From: Streptomyces sp. D2-8 | GTDB lineage: Bacteria > Actinomycetota > Actinomycetes > Streptomycetales > Streptomycetaceae | Length of the DNA: 64,000 bases | Direction of reading: 5' to 3' | Assembly: GCF_023184515.1 (NCBI RefSeq) | Contig: NZ_JAAHBP010000002.1 | Coordinates: forward strand, 1 to 64,000 | Part shown: one piece after another, positions 1 to 8,593 of the stretch | Position numbering within the stretch: the stretch's first letter is position 1 | Layout: each line of letters starts with the position of its first letter | The notes under the pieces: generated by a model | What the model saw: only the letters and a program-made list of their open reading frames with translations | What the model was told of the DNA's origin: nothing | The model's database searches: none | Made by a program: the position numbers and the translations under genes

Positions 1-53
1 CTTTCCCGGGGGCCAACCCCCGGACCCCTGGCCGACCTCGGTGTGAGCCGGAA

Positions 54-977
54 TCATGAGCGCAACTCCTTGCCGGTCAGCTCCAGGAACACGTCTTCGA
101 GGGTGTGCCGCTCCACCGAGATCCTCTCCGGCATCACGCCGTGCTGGGCGCACCAGGAGGTGACCGTCGCGAGCAGCTGCGGGTCGACCTTGCCGACGAC
201 CCGGTAGGAACCCGGCGTCAGCTCGGCGGCCGAGCAGTCTGCGGGCAGGGCCTTCAGCAGCGATCCCACGTCGAGGCCGGGCCGGCCCGTGAAGCGGAGC
301 GTGTTCTCGGCGCCGCCCCGGCACAGTTCCTCCGGGGAGCCCTGGGTGATGACCCGGCCCGCGTCGATGATCGCCACGTCGTCGGCGAGCTGCTCGGCCT
401 CGTCCATGTAGTGGGTGGTGAGGATCACGGAGACGCCGTCCGCGCGCAGGTCCCGGACGAGGTCCCAGGTGGCCCGGCGGGCCTGCGGGTCGAGCCCGGC
501 GGTCGGCTCGTCGAGGAAGACCAGCTCCGGTCGCCCGACCACGGCCATGGCCAGCGCGAGCCGCTGCTGCTGCCCGCCGGACAGCCGCCGGTACGTGGTC
601 CGGCCGCAGGAGCCGAGCCCGAGCCGCTCGATCAGCGCGTCCACGTCCAGCGGATGCGCGTGCAGCTTGGCCACGTGGCGGAGCATCTCGTCGGCCCGGG
701 AGCCCGAGTAGACGCCGCCGGACTGGAGCATCACGCCGATGCGGGGCCGCAGGTCCCCGGACTGTCTCACCGGGTCGAGGCCCAGGACGCGCACCGTGCC
801 GGAGTCCGGCTTGCGGTACCCCTCGCAGGTCTCGACCGTGGTGGTCTTGCCCGCCCCGTTGGGGCCGAGCACGGCGGTCACACCCGCCCGGGCCACCAGG
901 TCGAGCCCGTCCACCGCGGTCTTCGGGCCGTACCGCTTCACCAGGGCCTGGACCTGGACCACGGGCTCACTTCGCAT
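54..977 (-). CDS. ABC transporter ATP-binding protein (drug/ABC-2 type)
   Basis: Cytoplasmic ATPase subunit of an ABC-2 type exporter, DrrA-like. The 307-residue protein has a Walker A GPNGAGKT at about residues 38-45, the signature LSGGQQQR, Walker B LVFLDEP, a D-loop GLDP and a switch histidine (LTTHYMDE), followed by the C-terminal extension typical of daunorubicin-resistance ATPases. I start at the ATG at 977 (MRSEPVVQVQ) because the longer frame upstream to 1040 has no family resemblance. The membrane partner is not in the window and would lie off the left edge, downstream on the same strand. The acetyltransferase gene upstream ends 31 bases before this start and could be co-transcribed. 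The substrate is unknown. Confidence 0.9.
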   Translation of the reverse strand: MRSEPVVQVQALVKRYGPKTAVDGLDLVARAGVTAVLGPNGAGKTTTVETCEGYRKPDSGTVRVLGLDPVRQSGDLRPRIGVMLQSGGVYSGSRADEMLRHVAKLHAHPLDVDALIERLGLGSCGRTTYRRLSGGQQQRLALAMAVVGRPELVFLDEPTAGLDPQARRATWDLVRDLRADGVSVILTTHYMDEAEQLADDVAIIDAGRVITQGSPEELCRGGAENTLRFTGRPGLDVGSLLKALPADCSAAELTPGSYRVVGKVDPQLLATVTSWCAQHGVMPERISVERHTLEDVFLELTGKELRS

Positions 978-1008
978 GGGTCCAGAGTCTAGGTAGGCGC
1001 GCCGGACA

Positions 1009-1821
1009 TCAGACCGGCGGGTGCAGAAACTCCTCATCACGGGGCCGGTGGACCGCCAGCCACTGTTCGGCGTAGGCCACCGCGTCCGCCACCGGGAACA
1101 GCCGGGCCTCGGCCGCGGCCACCTTTCCGCGGACGACGGGACGGTCCCGTTCGAAGTCGTAGCCCAGCTCGTCGAAACGGTCCGAGCTGATCGACACCTC
1201 GGTCACGGTCTCCCAGCCCTCCGGACCCGGGCGGCCCACGGCGACGCGCGGGGACGGGATGCGGTACTCGGCGAGGTGGAAGCTCGTGCAGGAGGCGTAG
1301 CCGGCCCCGAGCAGCAGCACCCTTGCGTCCATCGCCTCCAGTTTCGCCAGCGGGCTGCGCTCACCGAGCCGGCAGTCGGGCGCGTGCCCGTCGAGCACCT
1401 TCGCCGCCTGCGGGCCGAGTGCCGCGAACGAGGTCTGCGGGTGCGCGCTGCGCAGTGCGCCGGGCCAGGTGCGCACGGTCTCCGGGAGGACGCCGACCCC
1501 GCGGGCGGGGGTGATCCGCGGGTCGTAGGCGGGCATGGTGGCGCGGATGGCCGCCCACCATTGCGGGGGTACCGGCGGATTGCTCCACAGGGCCGGGTCG
1601 GACAGGTCGCCGGTCTGGGTGGGCACCACGAGCGTGCCCTCCGGGCCGAGCGCGTCGAGCAGTCCTTGCACCACCGCCACGGCGCCGCCGTTGACCCAGC
1701 CGAGGGAGCTGAGCGAGGAGTGCACCAGGAGGGTCTCACCAGGGCGTACGCCGAACTCGCCGAGCTGCTTCCGGAGCGTCTCGCGGGTGACAAGAGGGCC
1801 GGTCGGAGGGGGTGCGGGCAT
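1009..1821 (-). CDS. AAC(3)-family N-acetyltransferase
   Basis: Member of the aminoglycoside 3-N-acetyltransferase / antibiotic acetyltransferase family, which uses acetyl-CoA. Family features are the N-terminal LLVHSSLSSLGWVNGGA, VVPTQTGDLSDP, the RSAHPQTSFAALG segment and LLLGAGYASCTSFHLAEY. Its 270 residues match the usual length. I use the ATG at 1821 (MPAPPPTGPL); an in-frame ATG at 1854 would add eleven residues without homology, and neither start has a strong ribosome binding site. It is divergent from the SUF operon. Many actinobacterial members of this family are not proven resistance enzymes, so the substrate, and whether it confers aminoglycoside resistance, cannot be read from sequence. 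Confidence 0.85.
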   Translation of the reverse strand: MPAPPPTGPLVTRETLRKQLGEFGVRPGETLLVHSSLSSLGWVNGGAVAVVQGLLDALGPEGTLVVPTQTGDLSDPALWSNPPVPPQWWAAIRATMPAYDPRITPARGVGVLPETVRTWPGALRSAHPQTSFAALGPQAAKVLDGHAPDCRLGERSPLAKLEAMDARVLLLGAGYASCTSFHLAEYRIPSPRVAVGRPGPEGWETVTEVSISSDRFDELGYDFERDRPVVRGKVAAAEARLFPVADAVAYAEQWLAVHRPRDEEFLHPPV

Positions 1822-1896
1822 GGTTGTGGAGTGTCCCCCATGCGGCTGCCGCATGCCACCGGTTTGATCGATCAGAGATCGTTTCCGCAGGTCAGA

Positions 1897-1910
1897 TTAG
1901 GTTTACCTAA
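1897..1910. promoter_or_regulatory. Perfect 6-2-6 palindrome upstream of suf
   Basis: TTAGGT-TT-ACCTAA, a perfect inverted repeat between the divergent acetyltransferase and suf units. The half sites are those of a DtxR/IdeR-type iron box, but the 2-base spacing is not the usual 7, so binding by the iron regulator is only a guess. Confidence 0.35.
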
Positions 1911-1948
1911 GTGACGCAGGGCACCGTGGTGTGCGGCACACGCGGCTT

Positions 1949-1976
1949 GCCGGGTCCGGAAGAATTACGCAACAAT
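1949..1976 (+). promoter_or_regulatory. Candidate suf operon promoter
   Basis: TTGCCG (1949-1954), an 18-base spacer and AACAAT (1971-1976) resemble -35 and -10 hexamers. Initiation about 7 bases later would fall at the GTG at 1983 and give a leaderless mRNA. The -10 element lies inside the SufR operator. Confidence 0.4.
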
Positions 1977-1983
1977 GGCGTTG
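1970..1983. promoter_or_regulatory. SufR operator CAAC-N6-GTTG
   Basis: CAAC-AATGGC-GTTG is a perfect 4-6-4 palindrome. As I recall, it equals the CAAC-N6-GTTG element described for SufR of Streptomyces avermitilis. Its last base is the first base of the sufR GTG start codon, so a bound repressor would cover the -10 region and the transcription start. Confidence 0.75.
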
Positions 1984-2705
1984 TGAAAAACGTCGGCGAG
2001 GCACCTCACGAGGAGCTGGCGACCGGGGAGCGGTCCACCCGCAACCGGGTCGCGCGGTCCATCCTGGACCACGGCCCCTCGACCGTCGCCGAGCTCGCCG
2101 AGCGGCTGGGCCTCACCCAGGCGGCCGTGCGCCGGCACCTCGACGCCCTCACGGGCGACGGTGTCGTGGAGGCGCGCGAGCAGCGGGTGTACGGCGCGCG
2201 GACCCGCGGCCGCCCGGCCAAGGTGTTCGCCCTGACAGACTGCGGCCGGGACGCCTTCGACCAGTCGTACGACACGCTCGCGGCGGACGCTCTGCGCTGG
2301 ATCGCCGACCGCGAGGGCGGCAACGAGGCGATCGCCGCCTTCGCCCGCGCCAGGATCGCCGCGCAGGCGGGCGCCTACCGCCGGGCGGTCGAGGCCGCCG
2401 CGCCCGAGAAACGGACCGAAGCGCTGGCCAAGGCCTTGAGTGCCGACGGGTACGCTGCTACGGCGCGCAATGCGCCCCACCCGCAGAAGGGTGAGCAGCT
2501 CTGTCAGCACCACTGCCCGGTCGCCCACGTCGCCGAGCAGTTCCCGCAGCTGTGCGAGGCGGAGACGGAATTCTTCGCCGAGCTGCTCGGTACGCACGTA
2601 CAGCGGCTCGCCACCATCGCGCACGGCGACGGCGTCTGCACGACGTTCATCCCCAAGATTTCCCATAACGCATCTGCAAGCACGGCCGGGAGGAACCCCG
2701 CATGA
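1983..2705 (+). CDS. sufR: SufR, Fe-S sensing repressor of the suf operon
   Basis: Autoregulatory DNA-binding protein that senses Fe-S cluster supply. It has an N-terminal ArsR/MarR-like winged helix ([24 protein letters not shown]) and a C-terminal cluster-binding region with Cys174, Cys178 and Cys191 (C-X3-C-X12-C) in [10 protein letters not shown]. The start is placed at the GTG at 1983 ([11 protein letters not shown]), giving 240 residues; an in-frame GTG at 1911 would add 24 residues with no family similarity and would put the operator inside the gene. The stop overlaps the sufB start by four bases (ATGA), so the two are translationally coupled. Gene position and motif agree with actinobacterial SufR (Rv1460-like). 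Confidence 0.9.
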   Translation: MKNVGEAPHEELATGERSTRNRVARSILDHGPSTVAELAERLGLTQAAVRRHLDALTGDGVVEAREQRVYGARTRGRPAKVFALTDCGRDAFDQSYDTLAADALRWIADREGGNEAIAAFARARIAAQAGAYRRAVEAAAPEKRTEALAKALSADGYAATARNAPHPQKGEQLCQHHCPVAHVAEQFPQLCEAETEFFAELLGTHVQRLATIAHGDGVCTTFIPKISHNASASTAGRNPA

Positions 2706-4123
2706 CTCTCCCCACGGAGACTGCCCACCCCGAGCTCGAGGGCCTGGGCAAGTACGAGTACGGCTGGGCCGACTCCGACACGGCCGGCGCCTCTGCCAAG
2801 CGCGGCATCAACGAGGACGTCGTCCGGGACATCTCCTCCAAGAAGAACGAGCCGGAGTGGATGACCAAGCTCCGGCTCAAGGGCCTGCGCCTGTTCGAGA
2901 AGAAGCCCATGCCGAACTGGGGCTCGGACCTCTCGGGCATCGACTTCGACAACATCAAGTACTTCGTGCGCTCCACGGAGAAGCAGGCGGAGTCCTGGGA
3001 GGACCTGCCCGAGGACATCAAGAACACGTACGACAAGCTCGGCATCCCCGAGGCGGAGAAGCAGCGCCTCGTCGCCGGTGTCGCCGCCCAGTACGAGTCG
3101 GAGGTCGTCTACCACCAGATCCGTGAGGACCTGGAGGAGCAGGGCGTCATCTTCCTCGACACCGACACCGCGCTGAAGGAGCACCCGGAGCTCTTCAAGG
3201 AGTACTTCGGGACGGTCATCCCCGTCGGCGACAACAAGTTCGCGTCGCTGAACTCCGCCGTGTGGTCGGGCGGCTCCTTCATCTACGTGCCGCCGGGCGT
3301 CCACGTGGAGATCCCGCTCCAGGCCTACTTCCGTATCAACACGGAGAACATGGGCCAGTTCGAGCGGACCCTGATCATCGTCGACGAGGGTGCCTACGTG
3401 CACTACGTCGAGGGCTGCACCGCGCCGATCTACAAGTCGGACTCGCTGCACTCCGCGGTCGTCGAGATCATCGTCAAGAAGAACGCCCGCTGCCGCTACA
3501 CGACCATCCAGAACTGGTCGAACAACGTCTACAACCTGGTCACCAAGCGCGCCGTCGCCTACGAGGGCGCGACCATGGAGTGGATCGACGGCAACATCGG
3601 CTCCAAGGTGACGATGAAGTACCCGGCCGTCTACCTGATGGGCGAGCACGCCAAGGGCGAGACCCTGTCCATCGCCTTCGCCGGCGAGGGCCAGCACCAG
3701 GACGCCGGCTCCAAGATGGTCCACATGGCGCCGAACACGTCCTCCAACATCGTCTCGAAGTCCGTGGCGCGTGGTGGCGGCCGTACGTCCTACCGCGGCC
3801 TCGTCGAGATCGGCGAGGGCGCCCACGGCTCCAAGTCGAACGTGCTCTGCGACGCGCTGCTCGTCGACACCATCTCCCGCTCGGACACCTACCCCTACGT
3901 GGACGTCCGCGAGGACGACGTGTCCATGGGCCACGAGGCGACCGTCTCCAAGGTCTCCGAGGACCAGCTCTTCTACCTGATGAGCCGCGGCCTGAGCGAG
4001 TTCGAGGCCATGGCGATGATCGTGCGCGGCTTCGTCGAGCCCATCGCCAAGGAGCTCCCCATGGAGTACGCGCTGGAGCTCAACCGGCTGATCGAGCTGC
4101 AGATGGAAGGCGCGGTCGGCTGA
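2702..4123 (+). CDS. sufB: SufB, Fe-S scaffold subunit
   Basis: Central scaffold of the SufBC2D complex that assembles [Fe-S] clusters in the cytoplasm. The 473-residue protein is full length and shows the family blocks [19 protein letters not shown] (Cys239), [32 protein letters not shown] and [23 protein letters not shown]. No intein interrupts it, unlike mycobacterial SufB. The ATG overlaps the sufR stop. sufD follows after 54 bases. It would be repressed by holo-SufR from the single operator upstream of sufR. Confidence 0.97.
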   Translation: MTLPTETAHPELEGLGKYEYGWADSDTAGASAKRGINEDVVRDISSKKNEPEWMTKLRLKGLRLFEKKPMPNWGSDLSGIDFDNIKYFVRSTEKQAESWEDLPEDIKNTYDKLGIPEAEKQRLVAGVAAQYESEVVYHQIREDLEEQGVIFLDTDTALKEHPELFKEYFGTVIPVGDNKFASLNSAVWSGGSFIYVPPGVHVEIPLQAYFRINTENMGQFERTLIIVDEGAYVHYVEGCTAPIYKSDSLHSAVVEIIVKKNARCRYTTIQNWSNNVYNLVTKRAVAYEGATMEWIDGNIGSKVTMKYPAVYLMGEHAKGETLSIAFAGEGQHQDAGSKMVHMAPNTSSNIVSKSVARGGGRTSYRGLVEIGEGAHGSKSNVLCDALLVDTISRSDTYPYVDVREDDVSMGHEATVSKVSEDQLFYLMSRGLSEFEAMAMIVRGFVEPIAKELPMEYALELNRLIELQMEGAVG

Positions 4124-4177
4124 CCCGCCCCCTCGACCGCAGACGTCCTACCCAGGAAAGAGAGCACTACGACAGCC

Positions 4178-5362
4178 ATGGCTGAGGCCCAGAACATCCC
4201 CGTGGGATCCACCACCGCGGGCTCGATCGCGGTCGCCGCGGAGTCGACCGTCGCCACGCGCATGAGCGCGCCCCCCTCCTTCGACGTGGCGGACTTCCCC
4301 GTCCCGCACGGCCGTGAGGAGGAGTGGCGGTTCACCCCGCTGGAGCGCCTGCGCGGCCTGCACGACGGCACCGCCGTCGCCACCGGCAACGGCGTGAAGG
4401 TCGAGGTCCAGGCCCCCGAGGGCGTCACCGTCGAGGCCGTCGGCCGCGACGACGCGCGGCTCGGCAAGGCCGGCACCCCGGCGGACCGCGTCGCCGCCCA
4501 GGCCTACTCGGTATTCGAGAAGGCCTCGGTCGTGACCGTCCCCAAGGAGACCGTCCTCACCGAGCCCATCCGCATCGCGGTGCACGGCGAGGGCGGCACC
4601 GCCTTCGGCCACCAGGTGATCGAACTGGGTGCCTTCGCCGAGGCCGTCGTGGTCATCGACCACACCGGTGACGCGGTGCTCGCCGCCAACGTCGACTACC
4701 TCCTGGGCGACGGCGCCAAGCTCACCGTCGTCTCCGTCCAGGACTGGGACGAGAAGGCCGTCCACGTCGCCCAGCACAACGCGCTCGTCGGCCGCGACGC
4801 CTCCTTCAAGTCGGTCGTCGTCACCTTCGGCGGCGACCTCGTCCGGCTGCACCCGCGCGTGCAGTACGCCGGCCCCGGCGGCGAGGCCGAGCTGTTCGGC
4901 CTGTACTTCACCGACCAGGGCCAGCACCAGGAGCACCGCCTCCTGGTCGACCACAACGTCCCGCACTGCAAGTCGAACGTCGTCTACAAGGGCGCGCTCC
5001 AGGGCGACGACGCGCACGCGGTCTGGATCGGCGACGTGCTCATCGAGGCCACGGCCGAGGGCACGGACACGTACGAGATGAACCGCAACCTGGTCCTCAC
5101 GGACGGGGCCCGCGTGGACTCCGTACCGAACCTCGAGATCGAGACCGGCGAGATCGTCGGCGCCGGCCACGCCTCGGCGACCGGCCGCTTCGACGACGAG
5201 CAGCTCTTCTACCTCATGGCCCGCGGCATCCCGGAGCACGAGGCCCGCCGTCTGGTGGTCCGCGGCTTCTTCGCCGAGCTGGTCCAGCAGATCGGCCTCC
5301 CCGACATCGAGGAGCGCCTGATCGCCAGGATCGAGGAGGAGCTGGAGGCGGCGGTCGCATGA
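4178..5362 (+). CDS. sufD: SufD, Fe-S assembly protein
   Basis: Paralogue of SufB and partner in SufBC2D, implicated in iron acquisition for cluster assembly. The 394 residues include FPVPHGREEEWRFTPL near the N-terminus, the beta-helix core and the C-terminal GHASATGRFDDEQLFYLMARGI...EHEARRLVVRGFF motif shared with SufB. A purine-rich AGGAAAGAGAG lies upstream of the ATG at 4178 at wide spacing; a later in-frame ATG at 4262 (MSAPPSFDVADF) is possible but would trim a stretch commonly present in streptomycete SufD. The gene overlaps the Rieske gene by four bases. Confidence 0.95.
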   Translation: MAEAQNIPVGSTTAGSIAVAAESTVATRMSAPPSFDVADFPVPHGREEEWRFTPLERLRGLHDGTAVATGNGVKVEVQAPEGVTVEAVGRDDARLGKAGTPADRVAAQAYSVFEKASVVTVPKETVLTEPIRIAVHGEGGTAFGHQVIELGAFAEAVVVIDHTGDAVLAANVDYLLGDGAKLTVVSVQDWDEKAVHVAQHNALVGRDASFKSVVVTFGGDLVRLHPRVQYAGPGGEAELFGLYFTDQGQHQEHRLLVDHNVPHCKSNVVYKGALQGDDAHAVWIGDVLIEATAEGTDTYEMNRNLVLTDGARVDSVPNLEIETGEIVGAGHASATGRFDDEQLFYLMARGIPEHEARRLVVRGFFAELVQQIGLPDIEERLIARIEEELEAAVA

Positions 5363-5676
5363 CCTTCGTACGCGTCTGTGGACTGGGCGAGCTGGAGGAG
5401 GACACCCCGAAACGGGTGGAACTCGACGGCACTCCCGTGTCCATCGTGCAGACCGAGGGCGAGGTGTTCGCGATCCACGACATCTGCTCGCACGCGAACG
5501 TCTCCCTGTCGGAGGGCGAGGTCGACGACTGCCACATCGAGTGCTGGCTGCACGGCTCGCGTTTCGACCTCCGCTCCGGCAAGCCCGACGCCCTTCCGGC
5601 GACACGCCCCGTCCCCGTATACCCCGTACAGATCGATGGGGACGACGTGCTCGTCTCCCTCACCCAGGAGTCCTGA
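5359..5676 (+). CDS. Rieske-type ferredoxin of the suf operon
   Basis: Small 105-residue [2Fe-2S] protein with the two Rieske ligand motifs CSH (43-45) and CWLH (62-65), resembling the ferredoxin component of ring-hydroxylating dioxygenases. No oxygenase lies nearby. Its place between sufD and sufC, overlapping sufD by ATGA, suggests an electron-transfer or cluster-assembly role in SUF; that role is inferred. It stops 7 bases before sufC. Confidence 0.93.
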   Translation: MTFVRVCGLGELEEDTPKRVELDGTPVSIVQTEGEVFAIHDICSHANVSLSEGEVDDCHIECWLHGSRFDLRSGKPDALPATRPVPVYPVQIDGDDVLVSLTQES

Positions 5677-5683
5677 GGCACCC

Positions 5684-6469
5684 ATGGCAACGCTTGAAAT
5701 CCGAGACCTGCACGTCACCGTCGAGGTCGAGAACGGTACGAAGGAAATCCTCAAGGGTGTCGACCTCACCGTGAAGCAGGGCGAGACGCACGCCATCATG
5801 GGCCCCAACGGCTCCGGCAAGTCGACTCTCGCCTACTCCCTCGCGGGTCACCCGAAGTACACGATCACCGGCGGCACCGTCACCCTCGACGGCGAGGACG
5901 TCCTGGAGATGTCCGTCGACGAGCGCGCCCGCGCCGGCCTGTTCCTCGCCATGCAGTACCCGGTCGAGGTCCCGGGCGTCTCGGTGTCGAACTTCCTGCG
6001 CACCTCCGCCACGGCCGTCCGCGGCGAGGCCCCCAAGCTGCGCACCTGGGTGAAGGAGGTCAAGGAGGCCATGGAGCGCCTCAACATCGACCCGTCCTTC
6101 GCCGAGCGCAACGTCAACGAGGGCTTCTCCGGCGGTGAGAAGAAGCGCCACGAGATCCTCCAGCTCGAGCTGCTCAAGCCGAAGGTCGCGGTGCTCGACG
6201 AGACCGACTCCGGTCTGGACGTCGACGCGCTGCGTGTCGTGTCGGAGGGCGTGAACCGGGTCCGCGAGACGGGCGAGGTCGGCACCCTGCTGATCACGCA
6301 CTACACGCGCATCCTCCGCTACATCAAGCCCGACCACGTGCACGTCTTCTCCGGCGGCCGGATCGTCGAGTCCGGCGGCGCCGAGCTCGCCGACAAGCTG
6401 GAGAACGAGGGCTACGAGGCCTATGCGAAGCTCGACGGAGTCGACACGAAGGGTGGCGCATCCGCGTGA
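5684..6469 (+). CDS. sufC: SufC, SUF-associated ATPase
   Basis: ABC-type ATPase that binds SufB and SufD and powers conformational change in the scaffold. The 261 residues carry Walker A GPNGSGKST, a Q-loop region MQYPVEVPGV, signature FSGGEKKRHE, Walker B VAVLDETDSGLD and switch histidine LLITHYTRIL. The ATG at 5684 was chosen because the longer frame upstream to 5378 runs over the Rieske gene. The stop overlaps the sufS GTG start (GTGA). Confidence 0.96.
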   Translation: MATLEIRDLHVTVEVENGTKEILKGVDLTVKQGETHAIMGPNGSGKSTLAYSLAGHPKYTITGGTVTLDGEDVLEMSVDERARAGLFLAMQYPVEVPGVSVSNFLRTSATAVRGEAPKLRTWVKEVKEAMERLNIDPSFAERNVNEGFSGGEKKRHEILQLELLKPKVAVLDETDSGLDVDALRVVSEGVNRVRETGEVGTLLITHYTRILRYIKPDHVHVFSGGRIVESGGAELADKLENEGYEAYAKLDGVDTKGGASA

Positions 6470-7722
6470 CATTGCTGCCGGGCCTCCTCGACACCGAGGC
6501 GATCCGCAAGGACTTCCCCATCCTGGACCGCCAGGTCCACGACGGCCGGAAGCTCGTGTACCTGGACAACGCCGCGACCAGCCAGAAGCCGCGCCAGGTA
6601 CTGGACGCCCTGAGCGAGTACTACGAGCGCTACAACGCCAACGTCCACCGCGGTGTGCATGTGCTCGCCGAGGAGGCCACGGCGCTGTACGAGGGCGCGC
6701 GCGACAAGGTCGCGGAGTTCATCAACGCGCCGTCGCGCGACGAGGTGATCTTCACCAAGAACGCCTCCGAGTCGCTCAACCTCGTGGCGAACATGCTGGG
6801 CTGGGCCGACGAGCCCTACCGCGTGGACTCCGAGACCGAGATCGTCATCACGGAGATGGAGCACCACTCCAACATCGTGCCGTGGCAGCTGCTCGCGCAG
6901 CGCACGGGCGCCAAGCTGAAGTGGTTCGGCCTCACCGACGACGGCCGCCTCGACCTGTCGAACATCGACGAGGTCATCACCGAGAAGACGAAGATCGTCT
7001 CCTTCGTGCTGGTCTCCAACATCCTCGGCACCCAGAACCCCGTCGAGGCGATCGTGCGCCGCGCCCAGGAGGTCGGTGCGCTGGTGTGCATCGACGCCTC
7101 CCAGGCCGCGCCGCACATGCCGCTGGACGTGCAGGCCCTGCAGGCCGACTTCGTGGCCTTCACCGGACACAAGATGTGCGGCCCGACCGGCATCGGCGTC
7201 CTCTGGGGCCGCCAGGAGCTGCTGGAGGACCTGCCTCCGTTCCTCGGCGGCGGCGAGATGATCGAGACGGTGTCGATGCACTCCTCGACCTACGCCCCGG
7301 CACCCCACAAGTTCGAGGCGGGCACGCCCCCGATCGCCCAGGCGGTCGGACTCGGCGCGGCGATCGACTACCTCGACGCGATCGGCATGGACAAGATCCT
7401 CGCTCATGAGCACGCGCTCACCGAGTACGCGGTGAAGCGGCTGCTGGAGGTTCCCGACCTGCGCATCATCGGCCCGACCACGGCCGAGGAGCGCGGCGCG
7501 GCGATCAGCTTCACCCTCGGGGACATCCACCCGCACGACGTGGGTCAGGTCCTCGACGAGCAGGGCATCGCGGTCCGGGTCGGCCACCACTGCGCGCGGC
7601 CGGTCTGCCTGCGGTACGGAATTCCTGCGACCACGCGAGCGTCGTTCTATCTGTACTCCACGCCAGCTGAGATCGACGCGCTGGTCGACGGCCTGGAGCA
7701 CGTACGGAACTTCTTCGGCTGA
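6466..7722 (+). CDS. sufS: SufS, group II cysteine desulfurase
   Basis: PLP enzyme that removes sulfur from L-cysteine and carries it as a persulfide for cluster assembly. PLP lysine is Lys236 in FTGHKMCGPTG; the catalytic cysteine is Cys376 in RVGHHCARPVC. Length 418 is normal. The GTG start at 6466 overlaps the sufC stop, and sufU follows after 15 bases. SufS in Gram-positive bacteria hands sulfur to the zinc protein SufU, encoded next. Confidence 0.96.
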   Translation: MTLLPGLLDTEAIRKDFPILDRQVHDGRKLVYLDNAATSQKPRQVLDALSEYYERYNANVHRGVHVLAEEATALYEGARDKVAEFINAPSRDEVIFTKNASESLNLVANMLGWADEPYRVDSETEIVITEMEHHSNIVPWQLLAQRTGAKLKWFGLTDDGRLDLSNIDEVITEKTKIVSFVLVSNILGTQNPVEAIVRRAQEVGALVCIDASQAAPHMPLDVQALQADFVAFTGHKMCGPTGIGVLWGRQELLEDLPPFLGGGEMIETVSMHSSTYAPAPHKFEAGTPPIAQAVGLGAAIDYLDAIGMDKILAHEHALTEYAVKRLLEVPDLRIIGPTTAEERGAAISFTLGDIHPHDVGQVLDEQGIAVRVGHHCARPVCLRYGIPATTRASFYLYSTPAEIDALVDGLEHVRNFFG

Positions 7723-7737
7723 GGGGCGTGCTGAACG

Positions 7738-8208
7738 GTGAAACTGGACTCCATGTACCAGGAAGTCATCCTGGACCACTACAAGAACCCGCACGGGCGG
7801 GGCTTGCGGGATGGCGACGCCGAGGTGCACCACGTCAACCCGACGTGCGGTGACGAGATCACCCTGCGGGTGAAGTACGACGGCACCACGATCGAGGACG
7901 TCTCGTACGAGGGCCAGGGCTGTTCGATCAGCCAGGCGAGCGCGTCCGTACTGAACGACCTCCTCGTCGGCAAGGACCTCTCCGACGCGCGGAAGATCCA
8001 GGAGACCTTCCTGGAGCTGATGCAGTCCAAGGGGAAGCTCGAACCCGACGATGCGATGGAGGAGATCCTGGAGGACGCGGTCGCGTTCGCCGGGGTGTCC
8101 AAGTACCCGGCCCGGGTGAAGTGCGCCCTGCTGAGCTGGATGGCCTGGAAGGACGCGACGGCCCAGGTACTGGGCGGAGCCGACGCCGAGAAGGAGACGA
8201 CGGCATGA
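7738..8208 (+). CDS. sufU: SufU, zinc-dependent sulfur acceptor
   Basis: IscU-like sulfurtransferase partner of SufS. The 156-residue protein keeps the three zinc/sulfur cysteines Cys37 (NPTCGDE), Cys62 (GQGCSIS) and Cys129 (VKCALLSW) and the extra loop between the second and third that distinguishes SufU from IscU. It starts at a GTG (7738), and its stop overlaps the next gene by ATGA. With no SufA or SufE in the window, SufU is the only sulfur relay in this operon. Confidence 0.95.
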   Translation: MKLDSMYQEVILDHYKNPHGRGLRDGDAEVHHVNPTCGDEITLRVKYDGTTIEDVSYEGQGCSISQASASVLNDLLVGKDLSDARKIQETFLELMQSKGKLEPDDAMEEILEDAVAFAGVSKYPARVKCALLSWMAWKDATAQVLGGADAEKETTA

Positions 8209-8537
8209 GCGAGACCGTTGAGATGAAGCCGGCCTCGGAGGAAGAGGTCCGTGAGGCGCTGTACGACGTGGTCGACCCCGAGCTGGGCATCGACGTCGTC
8301 AACCTCGGCCTGATCTACGGCATCCACATCGACGACGCGAACATCGCGACGCTCGACATGACCCTGACCTCGGCGGCCTGCCCGCTGACGGACGTCATCG
8401 AGGACCAGGCGAAGTCCGCCACCGACGGCCTCGTGAACGAGCTGCGCATCAACTGGGTCTGGATGCCCCCGTGGGGCCCCGACAAGATCACGGACGACGG
8501 GCGCGAGCAGCTGCGTGCTCTCGGGTTCAACGTCTGA
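8205..8537 (+). CDS. MIP18/DUF59 family protein (SufT-like)
   Basis: Last gene of the suf operon, 110 residues, of the DUF59 (MIP18/PaaD/SufT) family linked to Fe-S protein maturation. Family signatures are VVDPELGIDVVNLGLIYGI and LTSAACPLTDVIEDQ with its conserved cysteine. The ATG at 8205 overlaps the sufU stop; the open frame upstream to 8121 lies inside sufU. A strong hairpin follows the stop, closing the operon. Confidence 0.93.
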   Translation: MSETVEMKPASEEEVREALYDVVDPELGIDVVNLGLIYGIHIDDANIATLDMTLTSAACPLTDVIEDQAKSATDGLVNELRINWVWMPPWGPDKITDDGREQLRALGFNV

Positions 8538-8554
8538 GATCCACCGACTGACAT

Positions 8555-8585
8555 GAGGGCGGCACCCTTTCCGGGTGCCGCCCTC
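8555..8585 (+). terminator. Terminator of the suf operon
   Basis: Perfect 13-bp inverted repeat (GAGGGCGGCACCC and its complement) around a TTTCC loop, 17 bases after the suf operon stop. It also sits at the 3' end of the convergent AbfB-like gene and may serve both strands. Confidence 0.85.
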
Positions 8586-8593
8586 ACGCATGC

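Noticed and set aside
1009..1821. Confirmed aminoglycoside resistance gene
   Set aside because: Family membership only; no resistance-gene context and many family members have other or unknown substrates.
1897..1910. DtxR/IdeR iron box
   Set aside because: Half sites fit but spacing is 2 instead of 7 bases; kept only as an unexplained palindrome.
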